A stretch of 64,000 bases of DNA from Riptortus pedestris. Taxonomy: Eukaryota; Arthropoda; Insecta; Hemiptera; Alydidae. Location of the stretch: the NCBI GenBank assembly GCA_019009955.1, contig CM032233.1:99586501-99650500 (forward strand). Direction: 5' to 3'. A model generated the notes under the pieces. It saw only the letters and a list, made by a program, of their open reading frames with translations, searched no databases and was not told where the DNA came from. Below are positions 1 to 10,368 of the stretch, piece after piece. How positions within the stretch are numbered: position 1 is the stretch's first letter; each line of letters opens with the position of its first letter. A program made the position numbers and the translations under genes.

Positions 1-198
1 CTAACAAAGACATTTCTTAAAGTCGTAATACTTTTGGAAACTATAATATCAATAGAAAAATTATAAAAAGTAACAGTTATACATGTAGGAAAGGGAGGGA
101 ATTTGAAATCTCGTCCCTTCATTATAGACGCCTAACAGCTATAAATCCACCATAAGTTTAACGTTTCTGCCTTAGTAAACCCCTACATAAAACAATAG

Positions 199-800
199 CC
201 CGTCACGCAGGGGCTGCGTAAACTACGCAGATTTCCCACGTGAAGTTTTACAATAGAGAAATCTCCATACGAGAGCCGAACAGTTACGGCAAAGGGCCGA
301 ACTAGCTTTTAGCGGGAACTTAGTCCCCCCGTCGTCCGTTAAATTTAATAAAAATGCAAATATCTCGGTTAATATTCAAGATAGAGAATACATTTATAGA
401 ACAATATTTATAGTAAATTTAATTTGTAATAAAATTGATTCTGACAATTTTTCGATCTGACGTATAGTAACGGAGATATTTAGAATTTTCGAAAATCCTC
501 CCCTCTAAACTCCCCCTCCCACTTGTCCGATTTCAGCTGTTAACGAACTTGATTTTTCTTTTTACATAAAACGACTAAATATCGAGTTTGGTAACGATCA
601 AACAAAAATTGCGACCGCTAGAGCGGTAACAGACAAATATATATATATATATATATAGATATATATATATATACAGCTTTGAACGGATCTCATTTTCGTC
701 ATCTACTGGGTAGGATCGATGGACATTTGAAGAAAAATTTCAAAAATTCCGTCATGAGTACAACCTCAATAGCTGATTTCCCTTAAGGGAAATCTGCTAA
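199..800 (+). mobile_element. Family M element, type a, complete
   Basis: Starts CCCGTCACGCAGGGGCTGCG (first base changed from T) and ends with the palindrome GATTTCCCTTAAGGGAAATC plus TGCTAA. It holds the GAGAGCCGAACAG head, one ~300-base module with a C-run near 500-530, the GACCGCTAGAGCGGTAAC palindrome, and an AT microsatellite at 637-673. TTCCCACG (inverted Su(H)/CSL octamer) is at 233-240. It has no coding capacity. Family assignment to HINE/Helentron-like is inferred from structure. Confidence 0.85.
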
Positions 801-1049
801 TATGCGGGTGGTAATACATTATGACAGTCGTAAGTAAACAAAAAAGGGTCTAATAAAGTCTGAAAATAAATTTAGAGTAACAACGTTCTGATATCAAACA
901 ACTATTGTAGTTTATAACTTGAACAAGTTAGGTCATGTACCGTTTTCTGATATATCTCATAATAGCGGTTATTTATGACTTTATGTCGCGCTTTGTTGAA
1001 GCTGCACTCTTCCTAGCCACTTTAGCGACAAAAGAACTTTCATATCAGT

Positions 1050-1051
<2 letters not shown>

Positions 1052-1136
<85 letters not shown>

Positions 1137-1184
1137 GGCCATGTAGCTCAATAGCTGATTTTCAAATTAGCAAAATTTGCTAAT
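1052..1184 (+). mobile_element. Microsatellite plus degraded 3' end of family M
   Basis: (GT)n at 1052-1082, then (AT)n to 1130, followed by CTCAATAGCTGATTTT and a degraded TTTGCTAA at 1148-1184, which matches the 3' terminus of family M. The 65-codon frame through it is repeat translation. Confidence 0.5.
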
Positions 1185-2250
1185 CCCGGATTCTGTCATG
1201 GCGTCTTTGATCAAGACTGATCTTACTACGCTGATATAATGAGTAAATGATGAGGGTAAAACTTGACAATGAAAAAGAATAACCTCATTACGGATATAAT
1301 TATATTTTTTCAAGAGATAATAGAACAATGAGGCATGTGGATTTTTTATCTGGCGTTCTGATATCCTCGAAACTTCCCCAGCGATTCGTTAATGTCACGA
1401 ACAAATTATACTTAAATTTAATGTAGTACACAATGTATAGATGCTCAAAGCTTCAAGTCAAACCTAAAGTAATATATTGCTGAATTGGGTGCAGTATTTC
1501 TTTTAATCTATGGACGAAAAAAATCATTTTCCAAACCTTTATTAAAATGATCTGCATTAGACTTCCAGTCTGATTCGTATAGATTTAATTTTATTTGTTT
1601 TGATCGAACTTAATAACCGTTTAGGAGAACGTTTTTAAGTCACAGCTAGACTATTCATTTCCACGCCTTTATTTAGAATTGTTCGCGATTCACTTCGAGA
1701 TATACGCATAGCGCTTCGCATTTAGTATCAATGTCATTCAATGAATGGGTTTCAGACATTAACATTTACATAAACTGGTAGATATAAAAAATGTAGCCAG
1801 AAGAAGGTTATCGTGGATATAAAAAGCCTTTAATCTCAGTGTATTTAATGTTGCCGGGGTTTATGGACAAGATCATCTAAAAGAAGTTCGGAACTGAATG
1901 AGATGCAATGTCAATAAAGAAATATTTTATGGATAACATTTCAAACTGTATAAACCTTTATTGGAGTGGCATCAATTTCGATTTAATAGTTATTAACCGT
2001 GACTTTTATGTTTCATGCAAAAGTTCATTAATTGCCAAAATTGGAATTGGAAGAGTGGAGGCTCTCAGGTGCGGTAAAATGTAAAATCAAAGATATCTTC
2101 GATATTTGCAATGCATTGAAAAATGTTATTTGATCAAACTTGATGGGAATATTGATTACTACAATTCTTGTTTCATACATCTGGCTGTAACTGGAATATT
2201 TTTGTTCTCAGCGTTCAGCAAACCCCCACGTCAACTAATGGGCTTTTAAA
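1185..2250. other. Single-copy AT-rich intronic DNA
   Basis: About 1 kb with no open frame of note, no repeat shared with the rest of the window and no recognisable exon. Probably part of the intron upstream of the Notch-ligand exon. Confidence 0.5.
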
Positions 2251-2410
2251 TTACATATTTATTTATTTTGGAGCATTCACTACGTGGCGATAATGCTCAG
2301 ATAATAAAAGTGAAAAAAATAAATAAATGCACATGAACATCAATAAACAAGAACATTAGAATAATAACAAAAAACAAAAATAAATATATAATACGTGAAT
2401 GAAAATAACA
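2251..2410. repeat. Diverged interspersed repeat with TTTATTTATTT and GGAGCA
   Basis: ATTTATTTATTTTGGAGCATTC, TGGCGATAATGCTCA and an A-rich continuation resemble the block at 42970-43100 (TTTATTTATACAGGAGCACC, TTGGCGACTTGGCTCA, then A-rich). This looks like the tail of an unidentified retroposon. The M copy at 2415 is inserted in its A-rich part. Confidence 0.35.
2381..2410 (+). repeat. 30-base direct repeat flanking an M element (left copy)
   Basis: TAAATATATAATACGTGAAT plus GAAAATAACA; the right copy at 3015-3044 differs at two positions. It brackets the family M element exactly, like an unusually long target-site duplication. Confidence 0.7.
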
Positions 2411-2414
2411 AAAG

Positions 2415-2854
2415 TCCGTCACGCAGGGACTGCGTAAACTAAGCAGATTTCCACGTAAAGTTATACAATAGAGAAATCTCCATACGAGTGCCGATCTGTT
2501 ATGGAAACGGCCGAACTAGCTTTCGGCGGGAATCATAGCACGTCCGTTACACTTATTAAAAATGAAAATATCTCGGTTAATATTCAAGATAGAGAATAAA
2601 TGTAAATAACAATATTTATTGTAAATTTAATTTGCAATAAGATTGGTTCAATACAATTTTTCGATCCGACTTATAGTAATGTAAATATTTTGAATTTTCG
2701 AAATTATCCCCCTCTAATAACCCCCCCCCCCCGCCTCCTCCTCCTGGTCCGATTTCAACCATTAACGAACTTGATCTTTCTTTTTGTATAAAACGATTAT
2801 ATATCAAGTTCGGTAACGATAAGACAAAAATTGCGACCGCTAGAACGGTAACTG

Positions 2855-2896
<42 letters not shown>

Positions 2897-3014
2897 TTTT
2901 GAACGGACCTCATTTTCGTCTGGGTAGGATCGATGGACATTTGAAGAAAAATTTTGAAAATCGCGTCATGAGTACAACCTCAATAGCTGATTTCCCTCAA
3001 GGGAAATCTGCTAA
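2415..3014 (+). mobile_element. Family M element, type a, complete
   Basis: Begins TCCGTCACGCAGGGACTGCG and ends CCCTCAAGGGAAATCTGCTAA. AT microsatellite at 2859-2893. The C-run near 2720-2733 is followed by CGCCTCCTCCTCC. One C is lost in the subterminal motif (GATTTCCACG), destroying the CSL octamer in this copy. The 80-codon minus-strand frame starting in the microsatellite is not a gene. Confidence 0.85.
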
Positions 3015-3044
3015 TAAATATGTAATACATGAATGAAAATAACA
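3015..3044 (+). repeat. 30-base direct repeat flanking an M element (right copy)
   Basis: TAAATATGTAATACATGAAT plus GAAAATAACA, 28/30 identical to 2381-2410. It begins directly after the CTAA end of the M element. Confidence 0.7.
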
Positions 3045-3400
3045 TCTCAACGACAGTAATGAGAAAACAAATTGAATAATAACTTTAGGAGGGGGAACAA
3101 AGTACTAATTTGTAATTGAATATGAAACAAAAAATTTGGGACCAAAAAGTAGAAATAAACAACAAATAGAAAGTATTAAGTTAATAAATAAGACCTTAAA
3201 TGTATAAATAGTTGATCATTTTAAGAAAAAGTAAGAAATAAATTTGAAAAAAAGGAAAGATGAATAATATAAAATATTTTGTATGCATACTGATTAAAGT
3301 AATGAAATAATTCATAATAATAATTAGTAATGAATAATCAAAAATTCCATCTAAAAGCGTTAACATATATTTTAAAAAAAATTAAAAGTAATTTACTTTT
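3045..3400. other. A-rich single-copy DNA
   Basis: Very A-rich stretch continuing the sequence that precedes the M insertion. No gene seen. Confidence 0.4.
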
Positions 3401-4360
3401 ATAGTGGCTTTTAAATTAAGCCCAGTCCAGCTCCAAGAGCCGTCAGGTCAACATCGAAGACCTTGATGAGGCACAGCATCGAAAGCGCTCTGCCGTTTTA
3501 ATAAATTGTCATAGAGGAAGCGTAGCCAATCTTTTCATCCTACCTACACTAGATAAGTAAATTACTCATATTCAGAACAAATATCAAGTTTTGTTTAAAC
3601 GCGGCTCTTACAAAGACAGAAGTACGTATCATTTCAGGACGTGTTATGTTTTTTTCGTTAACCCTACTTGATGGGTATATTTATTTAAATTTATTTATTT
3701 AACTTCTATTCAAACAGATGATTTTATTTCTCCGAATCTGCACATTCCGTCACCACCATACAAAAGATTCTTTACAAATTCACAATAGTGCATCGTTTTA
3801 ATTTCGTAAAGACAATATAAACAAGTATTGAGAAATAAATTAATTTATATTTATTCCAAATTAAGGAGTTACTCAGGTTTTCTGATGTTATTGAAAATAA
3901 ACTATTATGTATGGCTGTAGTAAATACAAATAAAGTTTGGGTTAGATGTGATAAGCCGGTTCGGAAAAATAACGAGAGCAAGTGGATGGAGCGTAGTCCA
4001 TAAACAGACTTAAGGGCCAATTCCGCTCTCCCCGGAATCCATGTCCTGGTTCTCCAGGTAAGGTTCGAATTGAATTCAATCTTGCCAGCTTCTAGCATAT
4101 GCCAACTTTTCAGGATTGTGTATTGTATGATCAAAGATAAATTGTTTGCTTACATCTTTCACTGGTTGAGGGTTTATTTTTTAACTTGAACCAACAATTC
4201 GTCAAAATATAAAGGAGGAGCTGAAATTTAAACTGGAAATGAAACTTTTAGTAGCTAGCAAAGCATTACTACGACATTTAGTGGCACAGAAGATTGCAAA
4301 CTAAAAAATGAAATATCTTGGTCAATATTCATGTTAACAGAAACATTAATACAAAAAAAG
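3401..4360. other. Non-M DNA with a GC-richer patch; no gene recognised
   Basis: 3418-3515 is GC-richer than its surroundings and open on the minus strand (LSMLCLIKVFDVDLTALGAG within it), which could be an exon or repeat remnant of unknown identity. A 120-codon minus-strand frame at 3772-4134 includes WRTRTWIPGRAELALKSVYG but matches no family I know. Neither is called as a gene. Confidence 0.35.
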
Positions 4361-4980
4361 TCCGTCACACAGAGGCTGCGTTAACTAAGTAGATTTCCCA
4401 CGTTCGCCACGTATTTGCATTTATCTCAAAACTTAAAAGTTCAATGAGAACAATATTTGGTATTTAAGGTTCGAATAAAGTGCTTCATAACATAATAGAA
4501 TATGGTTAATATGAGATGAGTAGGAGTGAGGCTTTACTCAAGACCGAAAACTAAAAAATGCAAATATCTCAGTTAATAATCAAGATAGTGAAAAACTGTA
4601 CATAACAACATTTATAGAACATTACATTTGCAATAAAATTGGTTCTATACAATTTTTCAACCTGATGCATAACAAAGGAGATATTACGAATTTTCGAAAT
4701 TCTCCCCTCAAACCCCCCCCCCCCTCCCCCGGTCCGATTTCAGCCGTTAACGAACTTGATCTTTCTTTTTGTATAGAACAATTATATATCATGTTTGGTA
4801 ACGATAAGACAAAAATTAAATTAAAACTAGAGCGGTAACAGACTAATATATATACAGTTTTGAACGGACCTCATTTTCGTCATCCCTGGGTAGGATCGAT
4901 GGAGATTTGAAGAAAAATTTCTAAGGTCACTTTATGAGTACGACCTCAATAGTTGATTTCCCTTAAGGGAAATCTGCTAA
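4361..4980 (+). mobile_element. Family M element, type c, complete
   Basis: TCCGTCACACAGAGGCTGCG at the start; CCTTAAGGGAAATCTGCTAA at the end. Type c head (TTTGCATTTATCTCAAAAC, then TTCAATGAGAACAATATTTG). The microsatellite is only a short ATATATATAC near 4846. TTCCCACG at 4395-4402. Confidence 0.85.
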
Positions 4981-5740
4981 AACGGCAATTATAGAAAATT
5001 AAGTTTTCAATACGAGCTTTGATAATATTTCCCCCTCGCACCCATAATAACGAAGATATTTCGATCCCTCCCCCGGAAAAAATTTACCACGTAACACACT
5101 GACACATTACTGATCTCATTCTCTATTTATGAAATTCGAAAAGTAGAAGTGGGATTTTGCCGAAGGCTGAAAACAAGAAAGTATTTAAGCAACGAAAAGA
5201 TGTATGGATCAACAAATGTAGATCATCAATAGTTTAACAAGATTGGTTCTGTAACATTTTTCAATACGGCTCATAATAACGGAGATTCTTTGGATTTTAG
5301 AATTCCCACCCTTCTACCCCCCCCCCCCCCTATTCCTCGTTCGGGGGCAGCCTTTATCTAATATGAGCTCTAATGTTGAGTAAAATAGTTTAATCTCGAC
5401 TTGAGCTACCAAACAAAATTTATAGAATTTGTATCTATGAACGTTACAAATTTATCAATCTTCTAACTCCCCTACCTCCAGAGTCAGCCATTAACTAATA
5501 TGATCATTCATGTTGAATAAAATGATTAAATAATGAGTATTGCTTATATAAAAATAGACATTTTCGAGTTATTAAGAAATAAACCTTAAATTGTGACGCC
5601 ACCACACAAGTTATTTGCGTATGTCTCACGCAAAAAAAATCAATGAAAACAATATTTGGTATTAAAGCTTCCGATAAAGTGGTTTATATAACAGCTCTTT
5701 CTTTATTAGACATTACCGGGGGCTAACAACTAAATAAATT
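4981..5740 (+). mobile_element. Old, diverged family M modules
   Basis: Two degraded module copies are readable: CATAATAACGAAGATATTTCG near 5042-5062, and GATTGGTTCTGTAACATTTTTC with CTCATAATAACGGAGAT and a long C-run at 5240-5330. There are no clear ends. They belong to the older, first-module (type d) lineage. Confidence 0.5.
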
Positions 5741-6094
5741 GCCCGCCACGCACGGCTGCTTGAACTAAGAAGATTTCCCACATGATGGTATAACACAATT
5801 GTGATCTCATTCTCTATTTTTATGTAGAAACCGATGAATGAAAGGGTTGTGGGGGGGGGGGTTACTGAAGGCTGAAAACAAGAAAGTACGAATAACTCGC
5901 TTAATACTTGAGTTACTAAAACATTTATAGAACAATTGTAGACCAGCAATTACTTACTAAGATTGGTTCTATAACGTTTTATGATACGACTCATAATAAC
6001 GGTGATATTTTAATTTTCGAAATTTCCCTCCACCCCCGATTTAAGCCATTAACTAATACGATATCTAGTGTGTAATGAAACAGTTAAATTTTGG
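5741..6094 (+). mobile_element. Family M element, type d, 5' half
   Basis: 5' end GCCCGCCACGCACGGCTGC and AGATTTCCCACATG, then one diverged module (GAAAACAAGAAAGTACGAATAA, GATTGGTTCTATAACG). It breaks off at about 6094 where sequence continues as a type c copy in the opposite orientation. The octamer here is TTCCCACA. Confidence 0.6.
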
Positions 6095-6257
6095 TCATGT
6101 CATATTAACAATAAGCTGTTATATTATGAAGCACATTATTTGAAACCTAAATACCAAAAATTGTTCTCATTGAACTTTTTTCGTTTTGACTTAAATGCAA
6201 ATTATGAGGTGAGGCACGTGGGAAACCTGCTTAGTTATCGCAGCTCCTGCGTGACGG
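6095..6257 (-). mobile_element. Family M element, type c, 5' part
   Basis: Reads as the 5' ~160 bases of a type c copy on the minus strand, ending in the 5' terminus GCGTGACGGACTTTT. CGTGGGAA at 6217-6224. Its 5' end is joined by four bases to the 3' end of the next element, a head-to-tail junction. Confidence 0.7.
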
Positions 6258-6261
6258 ACTT

Positions 6262-6802
6262 TTAGCAGATTTCCCTTAAGGGAAATCAGCTATTTAGGTC
6301 GTACTCATAACTCGATTTTCGAAAAATTTCTTCAAATGTCCATCAATCCTACCCAGGAGATGACGAAAATGAGGTCCGTTCGAAATTATATAAATGTCTG
6401 TTAACACTCTAGCGGTCGCAATTTTTGTTTAATCGTCACCAAACTCGGTATTTAATGGTTTTATGTAAAAAGACAGATCAAGTTCCTTAACGACTGAAAT
6501 CGGACCAGTGGGAGGGGGGTTTAGAGGGGGATTTCGTAAATTCGAAATATCTCCTTTACTACACGTCGGATCGAAAAATTTACTAAAAATATTGTTATAT
6601 ACATTTATTCTCTATCTTGAATATTAGCCGAGATATTTGCATTATTATTAAGTGTAACGGACAAGCTATGGTCGCTTCTTATCTTCCCGCCGAAAGCTAG
6701 TTCGGCCGTTTCCGTTACTCTTCGGCATTCGTATGGATATTTCTCTATTGTATAATTTTACGTGGGAAATCTGCTTAGTTTACGCAGCCCCCGCGTGACA
6801 GA
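6262..6802 (-). mobile_element. Family M element, type a, complete, next to the exon
   Basis: 3' terminus TTAGCAGATTTCCCTTAAGGGAAATC at the left, 5' terminus CGCGTGACAGA at the right. The microsatellite position has collapsed to AATTATATAAATGTCTGTT. CGTGGGAA at 6761-6768. It ends about 55 bases before the Notch-ligand exon, so it lies inside the 3' end of that intron. Confidence 0.85.
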
Positions 6803-6825
6803 CTTTTATCTACAACAGGCAATAT

Positions 6826-6857
6826 GAAGTTTATTTATTTTTATTATTTTTTTGCAG
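6826..6857 (+). promoter_or_regulatory. 3' splice site of the Notch-ligand exon
   Basis: A T-rich tract runs straight into TTTTTTTGCAG ending at 6857, a strong acceptor that sets the exon start at the AGT codon. A family M copy ends only about 50 bases upstream, so its terminus abuts the splicing region. Confidence 0.85.
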
Positions 6858-7142
6858 AGTACGGGCGGTTCAGGGTACCTGGAGCTGCAGATCCTAGAGT
6901 TCTCTAACCCTCTGGGCCTGACGAGAGACGGCGAGTGCTGTGGTGAGAGCCGAGAACAGCCTTGCACCTCACCCTGTAGCACTCTGTTCAGGCTCTGCCT
7001 CAAAGAGTACCAAAGCAATGTTACGTCGGCAGGCTCCTGCAGCTTCGGCAACACTTCCAGCCCAGTCCTTGGTTCGAATTCCTTTACCCTAACTGATCCA
7101 GGTCAGGCCAAGCTTCTCCTGCCCTTCACCTTCAGATGGACC
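6858..7142 (+). CDS. Ser: Serrate/Jagged Notch-ligand exon (MNNL domain), internal exon
   Basis: Internal coding exon of a DSL-family Notch ligand. The 95 codons encode the N-terminal MNNL (C2-like) domain, the membrane-distal part of the ligand ectodomain, which contributes to Notch and lipid contact. Seen: LELQILEFSNP near the start, paired cysteines at 27-28, further Cys at 36, 40, 47 and 61, the motif FRLCLKEYQ at 44-52, CSFG at 61-64, and LPFTFRWT ending the exon. The six-cysteine spacing and FRLCLKEYQ / LPFTFRWT fit Drosophila Serrate and vertebrate Jagged better than Delta, which has FRVCLKHYQ. Two N-glycosylation sequons are visible (NVT at 54, NTS at 65). Phase is 0 at both ends; from memory human JAG1 exon 2 is also phase 0/0 and ends at the equivalent place. 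The signal-peptide exon and the DSL and EGF exons were not found in the window. No stop or frameshift is present, so it looks functional. The frame stays open past the donor, but that extension shows no family similarity. Confidence 0.93.
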
Positions 7143-7151
7143 GTGAGTACA
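7143..7151 (+). promoter_or_regulatory. 5' splice site of the Notch-ligand exon
   Basis: ACC|GTGAGTAC. GTGAGT is a good donor and falls exactly after the conserved FRWT, where Serrate/Jagged similarity stops. Confidence 0.85.
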
Positions 7152-7340
7152 TTAATCACCTATAATGCCATGAGAATGCATGCTCATATACATAATACAT
7201 TTACTGGTGCTTCGTATCTGCTATTTGATGATATGAATTCGACAAAGATTCACAAGGCTCAAGTCGCAACTGGGGCGATTCTCATATATGTAGGTGTACA
7301 TCCATATAAAACTTAGGCGGAGGTTAATTAAAAAAAAGTA

Positions 7341-7465
7341 TTAGCAGATTTCCCTTTAGCGAAATCAGCTATTGAGGTCGTACCCATGATTTTAGATTTT
7401 CGAAAATTCAATTGTTCATCGATCCTACCCAGGAGATGACGAAAATGAGGTCCGTTCAAAAAAGA

Positions 7466-7518
<53 letters not shown>
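7341..7518 (-). mobile_element. Family M element, 3' fragment
   Basis: 3' terminus (TTAGCAGATTTCCCTTTAGC), GAGGTCGTACCCATGA, CATCGATCCTACCCAGGAGATG, GAGGTCCGTTCAAAA, then an AT microsatellite at 7469-7518 where the copy ends. It lies about 200 bases downstream of the exon. Confidence 0.75.
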
Positions 7519-7520
<2 letters not shown>

Positions 7521-7650
7521 TGTTGTTTTTTTTTGGGGTCTTGGTCAGTGTTGGTAAAAAAATCTTAGTTCATTCCAATATTTCGAGAATATTTATTTTC
7601 TCTTCTTCAGGGCAAGACTAAAGATACTTAAAAACTATTGTACATCACTG

Positions 7651-7699
7651 TTGTACCTCTGTTTACATTAGGAGTACTAATGTAAACAGAGGTACAACT
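7651..7699. repeat. Perfect 22-base inverted repeat with 5-base loop
   Basis: Left arm 7651-7672 (GTTGTACCTCTGTTTACATTAG, quoted here as GTTGTACCTC...ACATTAG), loop GAGTA, right arm 7678-7699 its exact complement. Could form a long hairpin in RNA or DNA. No MITE ends or TSD were seen around it. Confidence 0.85.
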
Positions 7700-8379
7700 T
7701 CTCAATATCCATCAAAGAGAGGGGAGATGTTGCTTGCAATATGATCGAAAATAGGTAATTGAAACCAATACTTCTGGAAACGCAATGAACTTCTGAGCTG
7801 TCCCTACGCGAAGAGATTACTACTAGAAAATCTAACTAATGGGCAAGCTTACGCAAGCCTTGACGACATTATTTAAAAGTTTAGTTCATCCTAAAATGAT
7901 ACCAATTGAGTTTTTTTTTCGGCAATTTTAGACGATTTTCGTGATTAAATAAATTCCTGGGAGTCCCTGTAGGTTCGAACTTTTGACAGAATTTGCTTCG
8001 ATTTGCCGGGGTTTGTGATAATTTCTTTCTTGCACTGAGATATTCAACGATTCACAAACATAACGGATATTGTATAACTTTCTCCTACAATACTAGATAC
8101 TGAATAGTATATTATTTTCGTGTTCATTTCAACCATTGATTGATGTAATGTGGTACTCCAGCCGAAAGATTTGCCCATAACTGATATGGGTAAATGGCTA
8201 CATTTCCTCTTTTAGTTAAGTGTCTCTCATTCACCGTTCAATAAATCTTCGTAAATTATATAGAAGAGCGCCTGAACCTCACCTCATTGGAATCATTCTT
8301 CATTGTTTAGGAAACCACATTAAATTCGTCCTTTTTTACTCCTCCCTAGAATAATAACTTTACTCATTCCTAGGTAGAG
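7700..8379. other. Single-copy intronic DNA
   Basis: No open frame, repeat or RNA gene recognised. Confidence 0.45.
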
Positions 8380-8720
8380 ATAAGAGGCATAGATTTATTA
8401 ATTACTAAGGCCTCTATAATTAGTGTGAGCGTGGTGGTGAAGGGGGAGGAGATTCCCGGGCATCCAATTACTGGAGAGGGAGCCGCGCCGGTATAAAGTG
8501 TGTAAGCGTCAAGGAGGCAGGTTGGGTGGGGGAAGAAGGACTTTACGATCTGGTGGCCCTCTCTGTTTCCTCTAATAGGTTCGGCCCTCCCATCATCCAG
8601 CTTTGGGACCACACACCCCCAGAGATTCGCCAACATTCCTAGGGCCCACACCCAATCTAAGATATTGGGCAAGCTCACTAGAAGGACGCATCTTAGAATG
8701 AGCCTCCCAGAGATAACGTT
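8380..8720. promoter_or_regulatory. GC-richer single-copy block, candidate intronic regulatory DNA
   Basis: Clearly GC-richer than the surrounding intron, absent elsewhere in the window, and bearing homeodomain-type cores (ATTAATTACT, CCAATTAC, TAATTAG). A 102-codon minus-strand frame crosses it but has no family signature. Regulatory function is inferred from base composition and position only. Confidence 0.3.
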
Positions 8721-8759
8721 TATTATTTAGCTATAAAGGCAACGTTTCTGGTAAATTGC

Positions 8760-9156
8760 CCCGTTTATAATGAAGTACTAAAATTTGTAACCCCCCCCCC
8801 CACCTCCTTTCTCCAGTAACCCTCGAAAAGGGTAGTTTATTTGCTCTAGTTACCACATAGTGGAATTCCTTAGATCTTCCTCATATTGATTCCCAGGCTA
8901 TTCCTATATTTCTTTATGAATTTTTAATGTATGGCTAAAGAAAAGGGGTGGAAGAAATATAATCTAGAATAATCAAAATAAATAAATTAATTAAAGACAA
9001 TATAAAATTCAATAAATTAAATAATACTATAACTAAAAATAAAATAAACTAATTATAGTGGCATAAATAATAATTGACATAGCAAATGGAGATCGGATAA
9101 ACTCTGAGAAAATAATTTTCTTAGCAAATATGTCACTTAGCGAACAACAATATAAA
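8760..9156. other. C-run and A-rich non-coding DNA
   Basis: A run of C near 8790-8802, then A-rich DNA with AATAAATTAA-type repeats. Nothing else seen. Confidence 0.4.
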
Positions 9157-9395
9157 AGTTCGAGGCTCAGTGGCTACGCAAACTAACCACCTTTCCGATG
9201 TCCAGGAATGGTGTACAGTTGAAGTTATATAATAGCGTTCATTTCATTCTTAGCAAGTACATAAATTGCTAATAGTGAAAATCCCTCGAGTAGGACTGGA
9301 GGTTTACAGTGGCTGAAAACTCTAATACACACCTAACTCCTTAATTTCATATGAGAGTAGAATGTGTTGATCAACAATTATAAAAAAATTACATT
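9157..9395 (+). mobile_element. Diverged family M 5' half
   Basis: GGCTCAGTGGCTACGCAAACTA with a weak subterminal motif, then GAGTAGGACTGGAGGTTTAC and GTGGCTGAAAACT, the head-to-module transition of family M. Strongly degraded. Confidence 0.4.
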
Positions 9396-9396
9396 A

Positions 9397-9863
9397 ATCA
9401 GGATATGAAGAAAATGACACCCGTTCAAAATTATATATATATAAAACGCACTGGCGATCGCAATTTTTGTCTGATCGTTACCAAACTTGATATTTAAACC
9501 TTTTATGTAAAAATGAAGATCAAGTTCGTTAACGGCTCGAAATGTCTCCCCTTTATGCGTCGGATTGAATAATTGTACACAATTAATCTTATTGCAAATG
9601 AAATGTTCTATAAATGTTGTTATATAAGTTTTCTTAATAGCTGGATTATTAACCAAGATATTTGCATATTTTAGTTTTCGGGCCTCTGTAAACTTCCTCG
9701 CCTACTCGTGCCATATAAACAATAAGCTGTTTTATTATGAAACACCTTATTTGATGCCTAAATACTAAATGTTGTTCTCATGGAACTTTTACGTTTTGAG
9801 AAAAATGCAAATACGTGACGCACGTGGGAAATCTGCTTAGCTAACGCAGCCCCTGCTTGAAGA
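9397..9863 (-). mobile_element. Family M element, type c, lacking the 3' palindrome
   Basis: Minus-strand copy from GATATGAAGAAAATGAC to the 5' terminus near CCCCTGCTTGAAGA. CGTGGGAA at 9823-9830. Followed directly by a plus-strand copy, so 9397-10354 is an inverted composite. Confidence 0.7.
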
Positions 9864-9873
9864 ACATTTGCTA

Positions 9874-10270
9874 ATATAAGGTGAGTCGTAGAGGGGGTTT
9901 ACTTATGGCCGAAGACTAAAATAAAGAAATATCTCGGTTAATATTCAATATAGAGAAAACATGCATGTAACAACATTTATAGAACATTATAATTGCAATA
10001 ACATTGATTCTATCCTACGCATAAAAACGAAGATATTCAAAATTTTCGAAATTCTCCCCTCTCTAATCCCCCGCCTCTCCCACTGGTCTTATTTTAACCT
10101 TTAACGAACTTGATCTTCATTTTTACATATAACGTTTATATATAGAGTTTGGCAACGATCAGACAAAAATTGAGACCGCTAGATTGTTGACAGACAAATA
10201 TATATATGTATATGGTTTTGAACGGACCTCATTTTCGTCATCCCCTGGGTAGGATCGATGGACATTTGTA
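9874..10270 (+). mobile_element. Family M interior, plus orientation
   Basis: Module from AGGGGGTTTACTTATGGCC to CCTGGGTAGGATCGATGGACA, including a short microsatellite at 10197-10213. Both its own termini are missing; it continues at about 10271 into the 5' end of a minus-strand copy. Confidence 0.7.
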
Positions 10271-10354
10271 GGCAACTTTTCAATTTTGAGATAAATGCAA
10301 ATAAGTTACGCACATGCGAAGTCTGCTTAGTTACCTCAGCCCCTGCGTGGCGGA
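10271..10354 (-). mobile_element. Family M 5' end, minus orientation
   Basis: TTTTGAGATAAATGCAAATA, a damaged subterminal motif (CACATGCGAAGTCTGC) and the terminus CCCCTGCGTGGCGGA. It truncates the LINE fragment that follows. Confidence 0.7.
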
Positions 10355-10368
10355 CTTTTTAAAATTAG

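Noticed and set aside
3772..4134. 120-codon minus-strand frame as a gene
   Set aside because: No family motif; composition is like the surrounding intron. Kept only as an unexplained open frame.
6858..7142. Delta rather than Serrate/Jagged identity
   Set aside because: FRLCLKEYQ and LPFTFRWT match Serrate/Jagged; Delta typically has FRVCLKHYQ and FPFSFSWPG.
7143..7316. Extension of the Notch-ligand frame past the donor to the stop at 7316
   Set aside because: Similarity to Serrate/Jagged stops exactly at GTGAGT; the extra codons look random.
7581..7610. Hammerhead-ribozyme-like core on the minus strand (CTGAAGA, GAGAA/TTCTC arms, GAAA), as found in Penelope-like elements
   Set aside because: An extra A breaks the join between CUGANGA and stem II, and stems I and III could not be drawn convincingly. 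It may be a decayed Penelope end, but I do not call it.
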